64,000 nt of DNA, taken from NCBI RefSeq assembly GCF_025398335.1, contig NZ_JAODOO010000018.1:1-64000 (forward strand). The letters run 5' to 3'. Source of the stretch: Clostridium sp. CX1. Its GTDB lineage: Bacteria > Bacillota > Clostridia > Clostridiales > Clostridiaceae. Under the pieces are notes generated by a model that was not told where the DNA came from, did not search any database, and saw only the letters and a list, made by a program, of their open reading frames with translations. Shown in pieces: positions 36,226 to 46,728 of this stretch (its first letter is position 1; each line of letters begins with the position of its first letter). The position numbers and the translations under genes are program-made.

Positions 36226-37344
36226 ATGCTTGAAAAGTTCAAGATTAGTAGAAAGCTTTTAAGAGAATTAGATTTTACAATTATTGCTACTATAGTGATT
36301 ATAGTAGTCTTTGGTGCATTAAATATATATAGTGCTACAAACATGAAGTTTGGTATTTACTATTTAAAAGCTCAGCTCATTTGGCTGGCAGCTGGCTTGG
36401 TTTTAACTTATATAATCTTAATATTTGATTATTCTATTATCCAGGGGTACGCTGATATAATTTATTGGCTGGGGATATTTTTACTTATACTAAACGATAC
36501 TATATTTAAATCTACTGTCAATGGAGCTTCATCCTGGATGAAGATTGGGTCCTTTTCCATGCAGCCTTCTGAATTTGCTAAGCTAGGTATGATAATAATG
36601 CTGGCAAAGGAATTAAGCAAGATGGAAGGAAAAATAAACGATTTAAGAAACTTTGTTAAGTTAGCAGGATATGCAGCCTTGCCAATGCTCCTGATAGTAA
36701 TTCAGCCAGATATGGGAATGACAATGGTTTGTTTCTTTATAGTACTTGGAATATTTTTTGCTGCAGGACTGGATTTAAAGATAATAGGCGGAGGAATATT
36801 AGGTTTAGTAACATTAATAGCTATAGTGTGGAATTCGCCGCTTATGGAGGATTATTGGAAGGTAAGGTTAACCTCTTTCTTGAACCCATCTGCAGATGAA
36901 TTAGGTTCTGGTCTACAGCTTATACAGTCACAAATTGGGATAGGCTCTGGTGGAATTCTAGGTAAGGGGTTTTTAAAGGGAACACAAATTGCCGGTGGTT
37001 TTATACCAGAATCTCATACTGATTTTATATTTTCAGTTGTAGGAGAAGAGTGGGGGCTTGTTGGTGCTATTGCCTTATTGTTTTTATATGGAATAGTTAT
37101 ATATAAGCTAATAAATATAGCTAAGAATTCTAAGGACATCTTTGGTTCTGTTATATGTGTAGGAGTTATATCTACCTTGTTATTTTCTGTACTGCAGAAT
37201 ATAGGAATGACTATTGGAATAATGCCTATAACCGGTATAACATTACCTTATATGAGCTATGGAGGTAGTTCTATGTTGACAAGTTTTATGAGTTTAGGGC
37301 TTGTCTTGAATATAGGAATGAGGAAAAAGAAAATTAATTTTTAG
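36226..37344 (+). CDS. rodA: Peptidoglycan glycosyltransferase RodA (SEDS family)
   Basis: The 372-residue polytopic membrane protein has about ten helices. SEDS motifs include [33 protein letters not shown], the catalytic-Asp-region loop [15 protein letters not shown] and [12 protein letters not shown]. It polymerises glycan strands for elongation with the PBP2 encoded upstream. The FtsW/SpoVE alternative is less likely given its place next to minE and mgsA downstream of the mre genes. Confidence 0.92.
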   Translation: MLEKFKISRKLLRELDFTIIATIVIIVVFGALNIYSATNMKFGIYYLKAQLIWLAAGLVLTYIILIFDYSIIQGYADIIYWLGIFLLILNDTIFKSTVNGASSWMKIGSFSMQPSEFAKLGMIIMLAKELSKMEGKINDLRNFVKLAGYAALPMLLIVIQPDMGMTMVCFFIVLGIFFAAGLDLKIIGGGILGLVTLIAIVWNSPLMEDYWKVRLTSFLNPSADELGSGLQLIQSQIGIGSGGILGKGFLKGTQIAGGFIPESHTDFIFSVVGEEWGLVGAIALLFLYGIVIYKLINIAKNSKDIFGSVICVGVISTLLFSVLQNIGMTIGIMPITGITLPYMSYGGSSMLTSFMSLGLVLNIGMRKKKINF

Positions 37345-37357
37345 GGGGCGATTGGCC

Positions 37358-37738
37358 ATGAGAGTTGCTTTTATCGCACATGATAAAAAGAAGGACGATA
37401 TGATAGACTTTGTGAAGAGATATAAGGATATCTTTGCAGAGCATCAATTGTTCGCAACAGGCACTACAGGAAAGCTTTTAGCTGAAATTGTAGGTATGAA
37501 TGTACACAGATTTCTTTCAGGACCGCTAGGTGGTGATCAGCAGATAGGTGCTAAGGTAGCTCAAGGGGAGTTAGATTTTGTAATATTCCTTAGAGACCCG
37601 TTAACTTCTCAGCCACATGAGCCGGATATTTCTGCATTATTAAGAATATGTGATGTTCATTGTGTACCTCTTGCAACTAATTTAGGAACTGCTGAAGTTT
37701 TTCTAAAGGCTTTTAAAAGTCACCAAGAACGAGGTTAA
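37358..37738 (+). CDS. mgsA: Methylglyoxal synthase
   Basis: The 126-residue enzyme converts dihydroxyacetone phosphate to methylglyoxal and phosphate. Family motifs: [38 protein letters not shown], the catalytic Asp in [11 protein letters not shown] and [14 protein letters not shown] at 37343-37348 fits ATG 37358 better than the in-frame TTG 37352. It follows rodA by a short gap. Confidence 0.95.
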   Translation: MRVAFIAHDKKKDDMIDFVKRYKDIFAEHQLFATGTTGKLLAEIVGMNVHRFLSGPLGGDQQIGAKVAQGELDFVIFLRDPLTSQPHEPDISALLRICDVHCVPLATNLGTAEVFLKAFKSHQERG

Positions 37739-37765
37739 AACATTAAATAAAATATAGTTATGTAC

Positions 37766-37796
37766 AGGCTCTAACATATATGTTAGAGCCTTTGTG
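37766..37796 (+). terminator. Hairpin terminator after mgsA
   Basis: Perfect 11-bp stem AGGCTCTAACA/TGTTAGAGCCT; short weak T-tail (TTGTG). Confidence 0.65.
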
Positions 37797-37833
37797 CTCT
37801 ACTTTTAGTTTAATATTTAAAGTCATAAATGAA

Positions 37834-37863
37834 GAATTTTTAAATATATATATATCATACTAG
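37834..37863 (+). promoter_or_regulatory. Candidate sigma-E promoter of spoIVFAB
   Basis: GAATTTT (37834-37840), 15-base spacer, CATACTAG (37856-37863). This resembles the mother-cell sigma-E consensus, and spoIVF is a sigma-E operon in Bacillus. AT-rich surroundings weaken the call. Confidence 0.4.
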
Positions 37864-37914
37864 AGAAAATTTATATATAAGAGTAAACAAACTGAAAGTT
37901 GGAGGGTAGGTTTT

Positions 37915-38703
37915 ATGGGGCATTATAATTCAGAGTATGAAGATTATTATAGTTCTTTAAAGAGAAAAAGTGGAGCAAGATATTCGCCTTATTATAATAA
38001 TGGAACCGCTTTTAGCAGAAGAGTAAAGGAGAAGGGGAATTTTTGGGTTAGAAGGCTTACAACAGATTTAATAGGAGTTCTTATACTTTTTATTATTATA
38101 ATGGGATGTAAACTAGTAGTTACTCCTCAGACCCAAGGCATTTATAATTATTCCAAAAGTGTATTGAATCAGAACTATGATTATAAGCTTCTAAAAGAAA
38201 AGAGTGAAACCATCAATCTTAGTAATGTACAGGAAAAAATACTGAATGGCATTGGTGAGCTTAGAAGCAAGATTACTGGAAAGGAAACTATAACTGATAA
38301 AATTAAAAAAAATTTTATTTTGCCAATAGAAGGAACAGAGACTTCAGTTTTTGGATATAGGACTGACCCAGTTACTAAAGAAGAAAAGTTTCATGAGGGG
38401 GTAGACATTGACGCTAAGGAAAATACGGCAGTAAGAGCAAGCTTCAATGGAAAGGTTAAAGCTTGTGGGGAAGATGAGCAGTTGGGAAAGTACATTATAA
38501 TAGACCATGGAGATGGTATAGAAACTAAATATGCACATTTGAATGACATTCTTGTAAAAAAGGAAGATGCGGTTAAAAAAAGTCAGGTTATAGCCAAAAG
38601 TGGTAATACAGGCAAATCTACTGGACCGCATCTTCATTTTGAGCTTTTATATATGGGTGAGAACAAAAATCCTAAAGAATATTTTAATATAATTAAAAAA
38701 TAA
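37915..38703 (+). CDS. spoIVFA: SpoIVFA-like M23-domain membrane protein
   Basis: The 262-residue protein has a polar N-terminus, one membrane segment (about 45-64), a helical linker, and a LytM/M23 domain (about 130-260). It keeps most of the metal motif: HEGVDIDA (His but no clear HxxxD), the YAHLNDI turn and GPHLHFEL. It lies 17 bases before spoIVFB. In B. subtilis SpoIVFA anchors and restrains the SpoIVFB protease until sigma-G-dependent signalling. Synteny plus layout support that role here. Confidence 0.82.
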   Translation: MGHYNSEYEDYYSSLKRKSGARYSPYYNNGTAFSRRVKEKGNFWVRRLTTDLIGVLILFIIIMGCKLVVTPQTQGIYNYSKSVLNQNYDYKLLKEKSETINLSNVQEKILNGIGELRSKITGKETITDKIKKNFILPIEGTETSVFGYRTDPVTKEEKFHEGVDIDAKENTAVRASFNGKVKACGEDEQLGKYIIIDHGDGIETKYAHLNDILVKKEDAVKKSQVIAKSGNTGKSTGPHLHFELLYMGENKNPKEYFNIIKK

Positions 38704-38720
38704 TTTGTGGGAGTACTTCT

Positions 38721-39575
38721 GTGGTTAGAGTAAGTAAATATTTTATTCCTTATATAATATTTTTAATTATTATAGGCTATAAGGGTCAGCTTTTCTATTC
38801 ATTTCTAATAGTAGTTTTGCATGAAATAGCTCACTATATTGCCGCAAGATACTATGGATTTTCAGGCTTTGATATAGAGTTTTTGGCTATAGGTGCAGCA
38901 TTAAAATTCAGAGAATTAGACGAGGCTTCACCAAAGGAAGATTTAGTTATATCAATGGCTGGGCCAATGCTTAACATAGCTTTAGCTGTGATTTTTTATT
39001 TTTTATACAAAAACTTTAAACTAAGTGGATTCAATATATTCTTTCAAGGCAATTTAGCCATAGGTCTTTTTAACCTTATACCAGCTTTTCCTTTAGATGG
39101 AGGGAGAATACTAAGAGATTTACTAAATTTTAAAACAACCTTTAAAAAAGCAAATAAGATAATGATAAACATCGGAATCTTAATGGGAGCTATCCTTATG
39201 TTTATTTATATTTTATTGTTTCTCAGAGAAAGTAATAATTTTAATGTAGGAATAATAGGTTTATTTATAATAGTGTCATCACTAAGAGAGAAGGAAAGGA
39301 TATCATATATAATTATGGGAGATATTATAAAAAAGAAATATAAATTTATAAAAAATGGATATATTGAAAATAAGAACACTTCTGTATACTATAAAAATGA
39401 TATGTTAAGTTTAATGAGTATATTTGATAAGAATAAGTATAATATTTTTACTATCTTAGATGAAGAAATGAAGGTTATGGATATAATCTATGAAGAAGAG
39501 GTTGTAAATACACTTAAAGTTTATGGAAACATAACTATAGAAGAATTTATTAAGAATGAAGAGGAAAGAAAATAA
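38721..39575 (+). CDS. spoIVFB: SpoIVFB-like intramembrane metalloprotease (site-2 protease)
   Basis: The 284-residue polytopic protein has the S2P signature HExxH in VVLHEIAHYIAARYYG (about 35-50) and the distal Asp motif in NLIPAFPLDGGRIL (about 117-130). About six hydrophobic segments are followed by a soluble C-terminal part (about 195-284) in the place of the CBS domain that reads ATP in B. subtilis. It should cleave pro-sigma-K in the mother cell. GTG start with GTGGGAG upstream. Confidence 0.88.
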   Translation: MVRVSKYFIPYIIFLIIIGYKGQLFYSFLIVVLHEIAHYIAARYYGFSGFDIEFLAIGAALKFRELDEASPKEDLVISMAGPMLNIALAVIFYFLYKNFKLSGFNIFFQGNLAIGLFNLIPAFPLDGGRILRDLLNFKTTFKKANKIMINIGILMGAILMFIYILLFLRESNNFNVGIIGLFIIVSSLREKERISYIIMGDIIKKKYKFIKNGYIENKNTSVYYKNDMLSLMSIFDKNKYNIFTILDEEMKVMDIIYEEEVVNTLKVYGNITIEEFIKNEEERK

Positions 39576-39604
39576 TTTACATTTTTAATTTATAAGTTAT
39601 TATG

Positions 39605-39745
39605 TTAGAATATAAACAGAATTCTTGGCTTTAAGTGGGGGAAGCCCACCTGAAGGTTAGAAGTCGTTATCCAGGGACGTAGCCGCTCTTTGCTCCCATC
39701 TTGAGAAAGATGGGAGCAAAGAGCGGGTAGTCATCGGGTAAAAAT
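39605..39745 (+). ncRNA. Structured non-coding segment, candidate RNA leader or element
   Basis: The segment lies between spoIVFB and the radical-SAM gene. A TAGAAT box at 39605-39610 could start transcription. It contains a small hairpin (GTGGG 39635-39639/CCCAC 39645-39649, flanked by CTTT/GAAG). A perfect 20-bp helix (39683-39702 with 39707-39726) is closed by GAGA, a GNRA tetraloop. Local GC is well above the surrounding DNA and no T-run follows. I cannot assign it to a known RNA family. A remnant of a small mobile element is an alternative. Confidence 0.5.
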
Positions 39746-39774
39746 ATGATAGGATACACAAGAGGAGGATTTTG

Positions 39775-41634
39775 ATGAACAAAGTTACTGATGATATATT
39801 GTTTAAGGTAGAAAAGCCTGCCCGTTATATAGGTGGAGAAATTAATTCTTATAATAAAGATAAAAATAAAGTGGATATTAGATATGCTTTCTGTTTTCCT
39901 GATGTCTATGAAGTCGGAATGTCTCATTTAGGTACAAGAATTCTTTATTATGTTCTAAATCAGAGAGAGGATACCTTTTGTGAGAGAGTTTTTGCACCAT
40001 GGCCTGATATGGAAAAGTTAATGAGAGAAAATAATGTGCCTTTATATGGTTTAGAGAGTAAGGATTCCATTGGAAATTTTGATTTTATAGGTTTTACGCT
40101 TCAATATGAGATGAGTTATACAAATATATTGAACATGCTTAACTTAGCAGGTGTACCTATAAGAGCTTCTGAGAGAGGGGAAAATGACCCTATAATCATG
40201 TGCGGAGGTCCTTGTGCTTATAATCCTGAGCCTCTTTATGATATAGCAGACTTTTTTGCTATAGGTGAAGGCGAAGAGCAGATGAATGAAATTATGGATC
40301 TTTATAAGAAGTATAAAGGTAAGGGAAAGAAAAAGGAATTTTTAAGAGAATTGTCTCATATGCAGGGTATTTATGTGCCATCCCTTTATAACGTAGAATA
40401 TAAGGAAGATGGAACTATTAAAGAATTCAAGCCTTTATATGAAGATGTGCCAGAAAAGGTTACAAAGAGGATAATAAAGAACTTTAATGAGGTAGTTTAT
40501 CCGGATAAGCTTATTGTTCCATATACAGAAATAGTTCATGATAGAATAGTTTTAGAAACCTTTAGAGGATGTACTAGGGGATGCAGATTTTGCCAGGCTG
40601 GTATAATATATAGACCTGTTAGAGAAAAGAAAACAGATAAGATATTAGAGATGGCCGAGGAGTTAATAAAAAGTACTGGATATTCTGAAGTTTCATTAAC
40701 ATCACTAAGTATATGTGACTACTCGGACTTGAAGAACTTAATATATAAGCTAATGGAAAAGCATGAGAAGGACAAAGTAGGGGTTTCTCTTCCATCATTA
40801 AGAATAGACTCTTTCTCTGTAGATTTAATAAATCAAATACAGAAGGTTAGAAAAACTGGATTAACCTTTGCACCAGAGGCTGGAACTCAAAGAATGAGAG
40901 ATGTTATAAACAAGGGCGTAACAGAAGAGAACCTAATGGAATCTGCAAGAAATGCATTTGAATCAGGATGGTCTACTATTAAATTATACTTTATGATTGG
41001 TCTTCCTTATGAAACCATGGAAGATGTAATTGGTATAGCAGATTTAGCGGAAAAAGTTGTAGATCAATATTTCCAGGTTCCGAAGAATGTGAGAAAGAAA
41101 GGTTTAAAGGTTACAGTAAGTACTTCTATTTTTGTACCTAAACCATTTACTCCATTCCAATGGATACCTCAGATAAAAATGGAAGATGTAAGAGAAGAGA
41201 TAAAAGCGTTAAGGGGAGCGATAAAGAGCAGAAGTATTAATTACAACTGGCATGAAACTCCTGTAAGTTATCTAGAAGCTGTATTTGCTAGAGGAGACAG
41301 AAGGCTTTGTGATGTACTTGTTAAAGCTTTTGAAAAAGGTGCTAAGTTTGATGGTTGGTCAGAATACTTTAATTTTGACATATGGATGGAAGCCTTACAG
41401 GAAAGTGGTGTAGACGGAGATTTCTATTCCTATAGAGAAAGAAGTTATGATGAAATACTTCCATGGGACTTTATAGATGTAGGTGTATCTAAGGAATTTT
41501 TAATAAGAGAAAATGAGAGAGCGAAGAAAGCGGATATAACTCCAGATTGCAGATTAGGCTGTGAAAAATGTGGAGTAAATGTTAAGTTAGAAGGGAAGTG
41601 CTTTGAAGGTGCATTATTTAATCAAGTTCAGTAA
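39775..41634 (+). CDS. Radical SAM protein (TIGR03960 type)
   Basis: The 619-residue protein has an N-terminal B12-binding-like domain (about 40-180), the radical SAM core with CxxxCxxC in FRGCTRGCRFCQAG (about 265-280), and a C-terminal part ending in CRLGCEKCGVN. It matches the family found next to the DUF2344 gene in clostridia and other bacteria. The reaction is not established to my knowledge; B12-radical SAM proteins often methylate or thiomethylate RNA or small molecules. AGAGGAGG sets ATG 39775. Its last 32 bases overlap the next gene. Confidence 0.87.
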   Translation: MNKVTDDILFKVEKPARYIGGEINSYNKDKNKVDIRYAFCFPDVYEVGMSHLGTRILYYVLNQREDTFCERVFAPWPDMEKLMRENNVPLYGLESKDSIGNFDFIGFTLQYEMSYTNILNMLNLAGVPIRASERGENDPIIMCGGPCAYNPEPLYDIADFFAIGEGEEQMNEIMDLYKKYKGKGKKKEFLRELSHMQGIYVPSLYNVEYKEDGTIKEFKPLYEDVPEKVTKRIIKNFNEVVYPDKLIVPYTEIVHDRIVLETFRGCTRGCRFCQAGIIYRPVREKKTDKILEMAEELIKSTGYSEVSLTSLSICDYSDLKNLIYKLMEKHEKDKVGVSLPSLRIDSFSVDLINQIQKVRKTGLTFAPEAGTQRMRDVINKGVTEENLMESARNAFESGWSTIKLYFMIGLPYETMEDVIGIADLAEKVVDQYFQVPKNVRKKGLKVTVSTSIFVPKPFTPFQWIPQIKMEDVREEIKALRGAIKSRSINYNWHETPVSYLEAVFARGDRRLCDVLVKAFEKGAKFDGWSEYFNFDIWMEALQESGVDGDFYSYRERSYDEILPWDFIDVGVSKEFLIRENERAKKADITPDCRLGCEKCGVNVKLEGKCFEGALFNQVQ

Positions 41635-42319
41635 AGAAAGTGACATAAAATTTGTGGCTCATCTAGACCTTATGAGAACAATACAAAGAATGATGAAAAG
41701 GTCAGGCCTTCCTGTAGAATATTCTAAAGGATTTAATCCACATATAAATTTATCCCTAGCCCAACCACTAGCTGTAGGTGTATACTCATCTGGTGATTAT
41801 ATGGATGCATACTTTGAAGAAGAAATAGATGAAAATATAATAATTGAAAAGTTAAATGAAAGTGCTCCTATGGGAATAAAAGTTTTAGAGGCTAAAAAAA
41901 TAATAGATGAGCAAAATAAAAAAGTATTTAAGTCTATGGCAGCAATTGATGCTGCAAAGTATAGAATAAAACTTAAATATAATGAAGTAAGTTATCTAAA
42001 AGAAGATATAGAAAAATTGTTAAATAGCAATGAATGGGTTATTTTAAAGAAAAGCAAAAGTGGTGAAGGCGAAGTAAATATTAAGCCTATGGTTAAAGAG
42101 TTTAACTATACTACTACGGATAATATCTTAACTGTTAATACTGTAGTTGCTTGCGGCAGCAGAGAGAATTTATCTGCGGAACTTCTAGCTAAGTTTATTC
42201 AGGAAAATACTAGAGAAGCAAATAAAGAAGCCTTTGTTAATATAAAAAGAGAAGAGATGTATGCAAAGGTAGGAAAAAAATTAGTTCCGCTTTATAAATA
42301 TGCAGAAATGATCAGATAG
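41603..42319 (+). CDS. TIGR03936/DUF2344 family protein
   Basis: The 238-residue protein begins HYLIKFSKESDIKFVAHLDLM, followed by LPVEYSKGFNPHINLSLAQPL, both diagnostic of the family. It always follows the TIGR03960 radical SAM gene and is thought to act with it on an RNA-related substrate, but no function is proven. The start is TTG 41603 (AAGGGAAG at good distance) or GTG 41609, both inside the end of the preceding gene, so the pair is translationally coupled. Confidence 0.82.
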   Translation: MKVHYLIKFSKESDIKFVAHLDLMRTIQRMMKRSGLPVEYSKGFNPHINLSLAQPLAVGVYSSGDYMDAYFEEEIDENIIIEKLNESAPMGIKVLEAKKIIDEQNKKVFKSMAAIDAAKYRIKLKYNEVSYLKEDIEKLLNSNEWVILKKSKSGEGEVNIKPMVKEFNYTTTDNILTVNTVVACGSRENLSAELLAKFIQENTREANKEAFVNIKREEMYAKVGKKLVPLYKYAEMIR

Positions 42320-42327
42320 TAAGTTTA

Positions 42328-42365
42328 GAAATGGGAATGTAGGGATTTTCTATCATTCCCATTTC
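42328..42365. repeat. Dispersed palindromic repeat B
   Basis: Stem GAAATGGGAATG/CATTCCCATTTC around a 14-base loop, between the DUF2344 gene and rng. Stem sequence is related to repeat A and repeat D. Confidence 0.7.
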
Positions 42366-42388
42366 CTATTTAAAAGGGTGGTGACATA

Positions 42389-43843
42389 ATGAGAGAGATA
42401 TTCATAGAAAGGCAAAAGGAACTGCTAAGAATTGCTATTAAAGAAAAGGATAAACTTAAGGAATGTCTTATAGAAGAGGAAACAGGAGAACCATATCCCG
42501 GTGAGATATATAAGGGAATTGTAAAGAATATTGTACCAGCTATAAAGTCTGCTTTTATAGATATAGGGCATAAAAAGAACGTATATATGTACTTAGATAA
42601 TAAGTTCAAAAACACTAATATTAAAAAGGGAGAGGAACTACTGCTTCAGGTGATCAAAGAAGACCTAGGAAGTAAAGGTGCAAAGGTTACTAATGCTATA
42701 AGTATTCCAGGAAGATATTGCGTTTTACTTACCCTAAGCAAAGATATAAGTTTTTCGAAAAAAATAGATGATAAGGCTCAAAAAGAATTTATCAGCAGCA
42801 ATATAAGAAAGCCTAAGGATATAGGTATTATGGTAAGAACAAATGCTGTAAATGTTTCTATAGATATCATAAATCAAGAAATAGATAGCCTCTATAGTTT
42901 GTACCTAGAAATGCGTAATAAGGGGTCCTATTCTATAAAGCCTGGCCTTTTGTTTGATGCAGGAGGTATTCTTGGAAGAGTATTGAGAGATAGAATAAAC
43001 GAAACTAATAATAAAATATATGTAGACACAGAAGAAGATTACAACTATGTAAAAAAGTTTTCGGAGGGCATACCAGATATAAAAGTAAATATAAAGCTGC
43101 ATGAGGAAGCTAGAAGCCTTTTTAACTACTATGGTATTGAAAGAGAAATACTAAGTTTAAGAAACAATAAGGTGGTTCTAAATTGCGGTGGGTACATAGT
43201 TATAGATAAGACAGAGGCTATGTATGTTGTAGATGTTAACTCAGGAAAAAACGTTAAAAGTAATTCCATTGAAAAAACAACTTATATCACAAATTATCAG
43301 GCAGCAGAAGAAATAGTAAGGCAAATAAGGCTAAGAAATCTAAGTGGTATTATAGTAATAGACTTTATAGATATGGATAATGATGAAAACAAAGAAAAAG
43401 TAATGGAAAAATTAAAAAAAGGTTTTGAAGATGATAAAAATAAAACTATAATATACCCTTTTACAGAATTAAACTTAATTCAGATTGCCCGAAGAAGATC
43501 AGGAAAGTCTATATATGAATACATAGAGGAAAATTGTGAATGTTGCTCTGGAAGAGGGAAAAGAATGAAATTATCCTATATAGCTATGCTTATAAGAAAC
43601 GAAATAATAAGGATAGATGAACAAAGGGATATAAAGAATATACATATAGAAATTGATGAGTCCTATAAAAAAGACATAGAAGGGGATATACTTAGTTTTA
43701 TTACCAATATAGACTCACTAGATAAGACAATATATATCACCTATGTAAATAACGAAAACTTTAAAGTAGAGCCCCTTATTTTTATTAATCAAATAGAAAA
43801 TTTGCAGAATTTTAAGGTTTATCCTATAAGTAGCAAGAGTTAA
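42389..43843 (+). CDS. rng: Ribonuclease G/E family endoribonuclease
   Basis: The 484-residue protein has an S1 RNA-binding insert near the start (EIYKGIVKNIVPAIKSAFIDIG, about 35-56), the DNase I-like catalytic part with the metal-binding Asp pair in VVDVNSGK and VIDFIDMDNDENK, and the zinc-link cysteines CECCSGRG. It processes rRNA and degrades mRNA. It keeps the usual place just upstream of rplU. The C-terminal scaffold of RNase E is absent, hence RNase G size. Confidence 0.9.
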   Translation: MREIFIERQKELLRIAIKEKDKLKECLIEEETGEPYPGEIYKGIVKNIVPAIKSAFIDIGHKKNVYMYLDNKFKNTNIKKGEELLLQVIKEDLGSKGAKVTNAISIPGRYCVLLTLSKDISFSKKIDDKAQKEFISSNIRKPKDIGIMVRTNAVNVSIDIINQEIDSLYSLYLEMRNKGSYSIKPGLLFDAGGILGRVLRDRINETNNKIYVDTEEDYNYVKKFSEGIPDIKVNIKLHEEARSLFNYYGIEREILSLRNNKVVLNCGGYIVIDKTEAMYVVDVNSGKNVKSNSIEKTTYITNYQAAEEIVRQIRLRNLSGIIVIDFIDMDNDENKEKVMEKLKKGFEDDKNKTIIYPFTELNLIQIARRRSGKSIYEYIEENCECCSGRGKRMKLSYIAMLIRNEIIRIDEQRDIKNIHIEIDESYKKDIEGDILSFITNIDSLDKTIYITYVNNENFKVEPLIFINQIENLQNFKVYPISSKS

Positions 43844-43919
43844 AATCAATGGATAAAAAATACTTTACAAACCTATGCATATATGATAGAATGGCTTTTG
43901 TAGACCGCACAGAAGAGGT

Positions 43920-43998
43920 TATTAAATCATAACAATAAATTTTATATTTATCTTTATGTACCTTGGATGGCGAGACCGTATAGAGGAGGTGTATTTTA
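43920..43998 (+). promoter_or_regulatory. Possible L21-type leader of rplU
   Basis: The non-coding gap before rplU ends in CCTTGGATGGCGAGACCGTATAGAGGAGG. Firmicutes often have a structured L21 leader here; I see short pairings but cannot confirm the family consensus. Confidence 0.3.
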
Positions 43999-44313
43999 AT
44001 GTACGCAGTTGTAGTTACTGGAGGAAAGCAATACAGAGTTACAGAAGGAGACGTAGTATACGTTGAAAAACTTAACGCTGAAGTAGATTCAACAGTTGAA
44101 CTTGACAATGTTCTTGTAGTAAGCAAGGATAATGGAGAGGTAGTTGTTGGAAAGCCTGTAGTTGAAGGAGCTAAAGTTACAGCTAAGGTTCTATCTCAAG
44201 GAAAGAATAAGAAAGTTATAGTTTTCAAGTACAAGAGAAAGAAAGACTACAGAAGAAAGCAAGGACACAGACAACCTTACACTAAGCTTCAAATTGAAAC
44301 AATTAATGCATAG
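43999..44313 (+). CDS. rplU: 50S ribosomal protein L21
   Basis: The 104-residue protein begins [14 protein letters not shown] and contains [25 protein letters not shown], both standard for L21. It binds 23S rRNA. AGAGGAGG precedes the ATG, codon use is that of a highly expressed gene, and prp starts 3 bases after its stop. Confidence 0.98.
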   Translation: MYAVVVTGGKQYRVTEGDVVYVEKLNAEVDSTVELDNVLVVSKDNGEVVVGKPVVEGAKVTAKVLSQGKNKKVIVFKYKRKKDYRRKQGHRQPYTKLQIETINA

Positions 44314-44315
44314 TT

Positions 44316-44642
44316 ATGGTCGATGTAGTTTTTAGCAAGAAGGCCTGTGGCCTAGTTTCTGTTAGTCTGAAAGGACATGCGGAGTCAGTAGATGAAGGAT
44401 ACGATTTGGTATGCAGTGCTGTTTCTGCCATATCTCAGACTATGTTAATTGGCATACTTGAGGTTTTAAAATTTCAAGTTGATTATTCTATAGATGATGG
44501 ATTTTTAAGTTTTTCACTAGAAAACTTATCACATAAGAATATAAAAGATTGTCAGGTACTTATGGAGACTATGTTACTTGGTTTGAAAAGTGTAGAAACA
44601 AGTTACGGTGAATATATAAATGTAAAGGTAGAGGAGGTGTAG
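44316..44642 (+). CDS. prp: Ribosomal-processing cysteine protease Prp
   Basis: The 108-residue enzyme removes the N-terminal extension of L27 in Firmicutes. The catalytic His is in LKGHAES (about residue 20) and the Cys in DLVCSAVSA (about 32). It lies between rplU and rpmA, as usual, and its substrate site is visible in the next gene. It has no separate strong ribosome site and is probably coupled to rplU. Confidence 0.94.
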   Translation: MVDVVFSKKACGLVSVSLKGHAESVDEGYDLVCSAVSAISQTMLIGILEVLKFQVDYSIDDGFLSFSLENLSHKNIKDCQVLMETMLLGLKSVETSYGEYINVKVEEV

Positions 44643-44645
44643 TAC

Positions 44646-44948
44646 ATGTTAGTTATGAACCTTCAGTTATTTGCTCACAAAAAAGGGGTAGGTAGCTCAA
44701 GAAACGGTAGAGACAGTGAATCTAAAAGACTTGGAACTAAATGTGCTGATGGTCAATTTGTTTTAGCTGGAAACATACTAGTTAGACAAAGAGGAACAAG
44801 AATACATCCAGGAAATAACGTTGGAAAAGGCTCAGACGATACTCTTTTCGCTAAGATTGACGGAGTAGTTAAATACGAAAGAGTAGGAAGAGACAAGAAA
44901 AAAGCTAGCGTATACCCAGTTGATGTAGAACAAGTAGTAGCAGAATAA
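44646..44948 (+). CDS. rpmA: 50S ribosomal protein L27 (with Prp-cleaved extension)
   Basis: The 100-residue precursor starts [18 protein letters not shown]. The [10 protein letters not shown] junction is the Prp cleavage site, so the mature protein starts near residue 12. [19 protein letters not shown] and [14 protein letters not shown] are L27 blocks. The mature N-terminus reaches the peptidyl transferase centre. GAGGAGGTG precedes it. Confidence 0.98.
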   Translation: MLVMNLQLFAHKKGVGSSRNGRDSESKRLGTKCADGQFVLAGNILVRQRGTRIHPGNNVGKGSDDTLFAKIDGVVKYERVGRDKKKASVYPVDVEQVVAE

Positions 44949-44952
44949 TAAT

Positions 44953-44982
44953 AAAAGCACCCTGATGAAGGGTGCTTTTTTA
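44953..44982 (+). terminator. Terminator of rplU-prp-rpmA
   Basis: AAAGCACCCT/AGGGTGCTTT stem with a T-run. Confidence 0.9.
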
Positions 44983-45011
44983 AAACCTAAAAATATGGGT
45001 AAAATATTTAA

Positions 45012-46304
<1,293 letters not shown>

Positions 46305-46321
46305 TTTGGAGGGTAATTTAT

Positions 46322-46615
46322 ATGATTACGAGTAAACAGAGAAGTTATTTAAGGTCTCTTGCAAACACAATGAGCCCTATATTTCAGATAGGTAAGGAAG
46401 GCATAGAAGAAAACTTTATTAAGCAAGTAGATAGTGCCTTAGAAGCAAGAGAATTAATAAAAATATCAGTACTAAATAATAGCGATTATGGTGCAAGGGA
46501 AGCTTCAGATGAGCTTTGCCAAGAGTTAGGCTGCGAAGGAGTTCAGTCTATAGGTAGTAAAATTGTACTTTATAGAAAATCTAAGAAAAATCCTAAAATA
46601 GAACTACCAAAGTAA
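46322..46615 (+). CDS. yhbY: YhbY-type RNA-binding protein (CRM domain)
   Basis: The 97-residue single CRM-domain protein reads SKQRSYLRSLANTMSPIFQIGKEGI and later KIVLYRKSKKNPKIELP. It is associated with 50S ribosome assembly. It follows obg by 17 bases with TTGGAGGG, as in many Firmicutes. Confidence 0.93.
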   Translation: MITSKQRSYLRSLANTMSPIFQIGKEGIEENFIKQVDSALEARELIKISVLNNSDYGAREASDELCQELGCEGVQSIGSKIVLYRKSKKNPKIELPK

Positions 46616-46617
46616 AA

Positions 46618-46710
46618 TTAATAGTTATTAGTTAATAATTAAGAAGATTTTCCTCATGCTTTTGGAACAGTAAAAACAAAATCTTAATTATTAGCTCTTA
46701 ACTTATTAAC
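46618..46710. repeat. Dispersed imperfect palindromic repeat C
   Basis: About 33-base arms (TTAATAGTTATTAGTTAATA...; ...AGCTCTTAACTTATTAA) enclose a 25-base loop between yhbY and nadD. The sequence is AT-rich and not clearly of the same family as A, B and D, but has the same layout and place. Confidence 0.6.
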
Positions 46711-46728
46711 TAAAAAGGTGGGATAGGT

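Noticed and set aside
39667-39927. 86-codon minus-strand frame over the structured segment and start of the radical SAM gene
   Set aside because: It runs antisense through the hairpin and a clear gene and has no ribosome site or family resemblance.
43850-43932. 27-codon open frame in the rplU leader
   Set aside because: No ribosome site before its ATG, and the region is expected to be non-coding leader.
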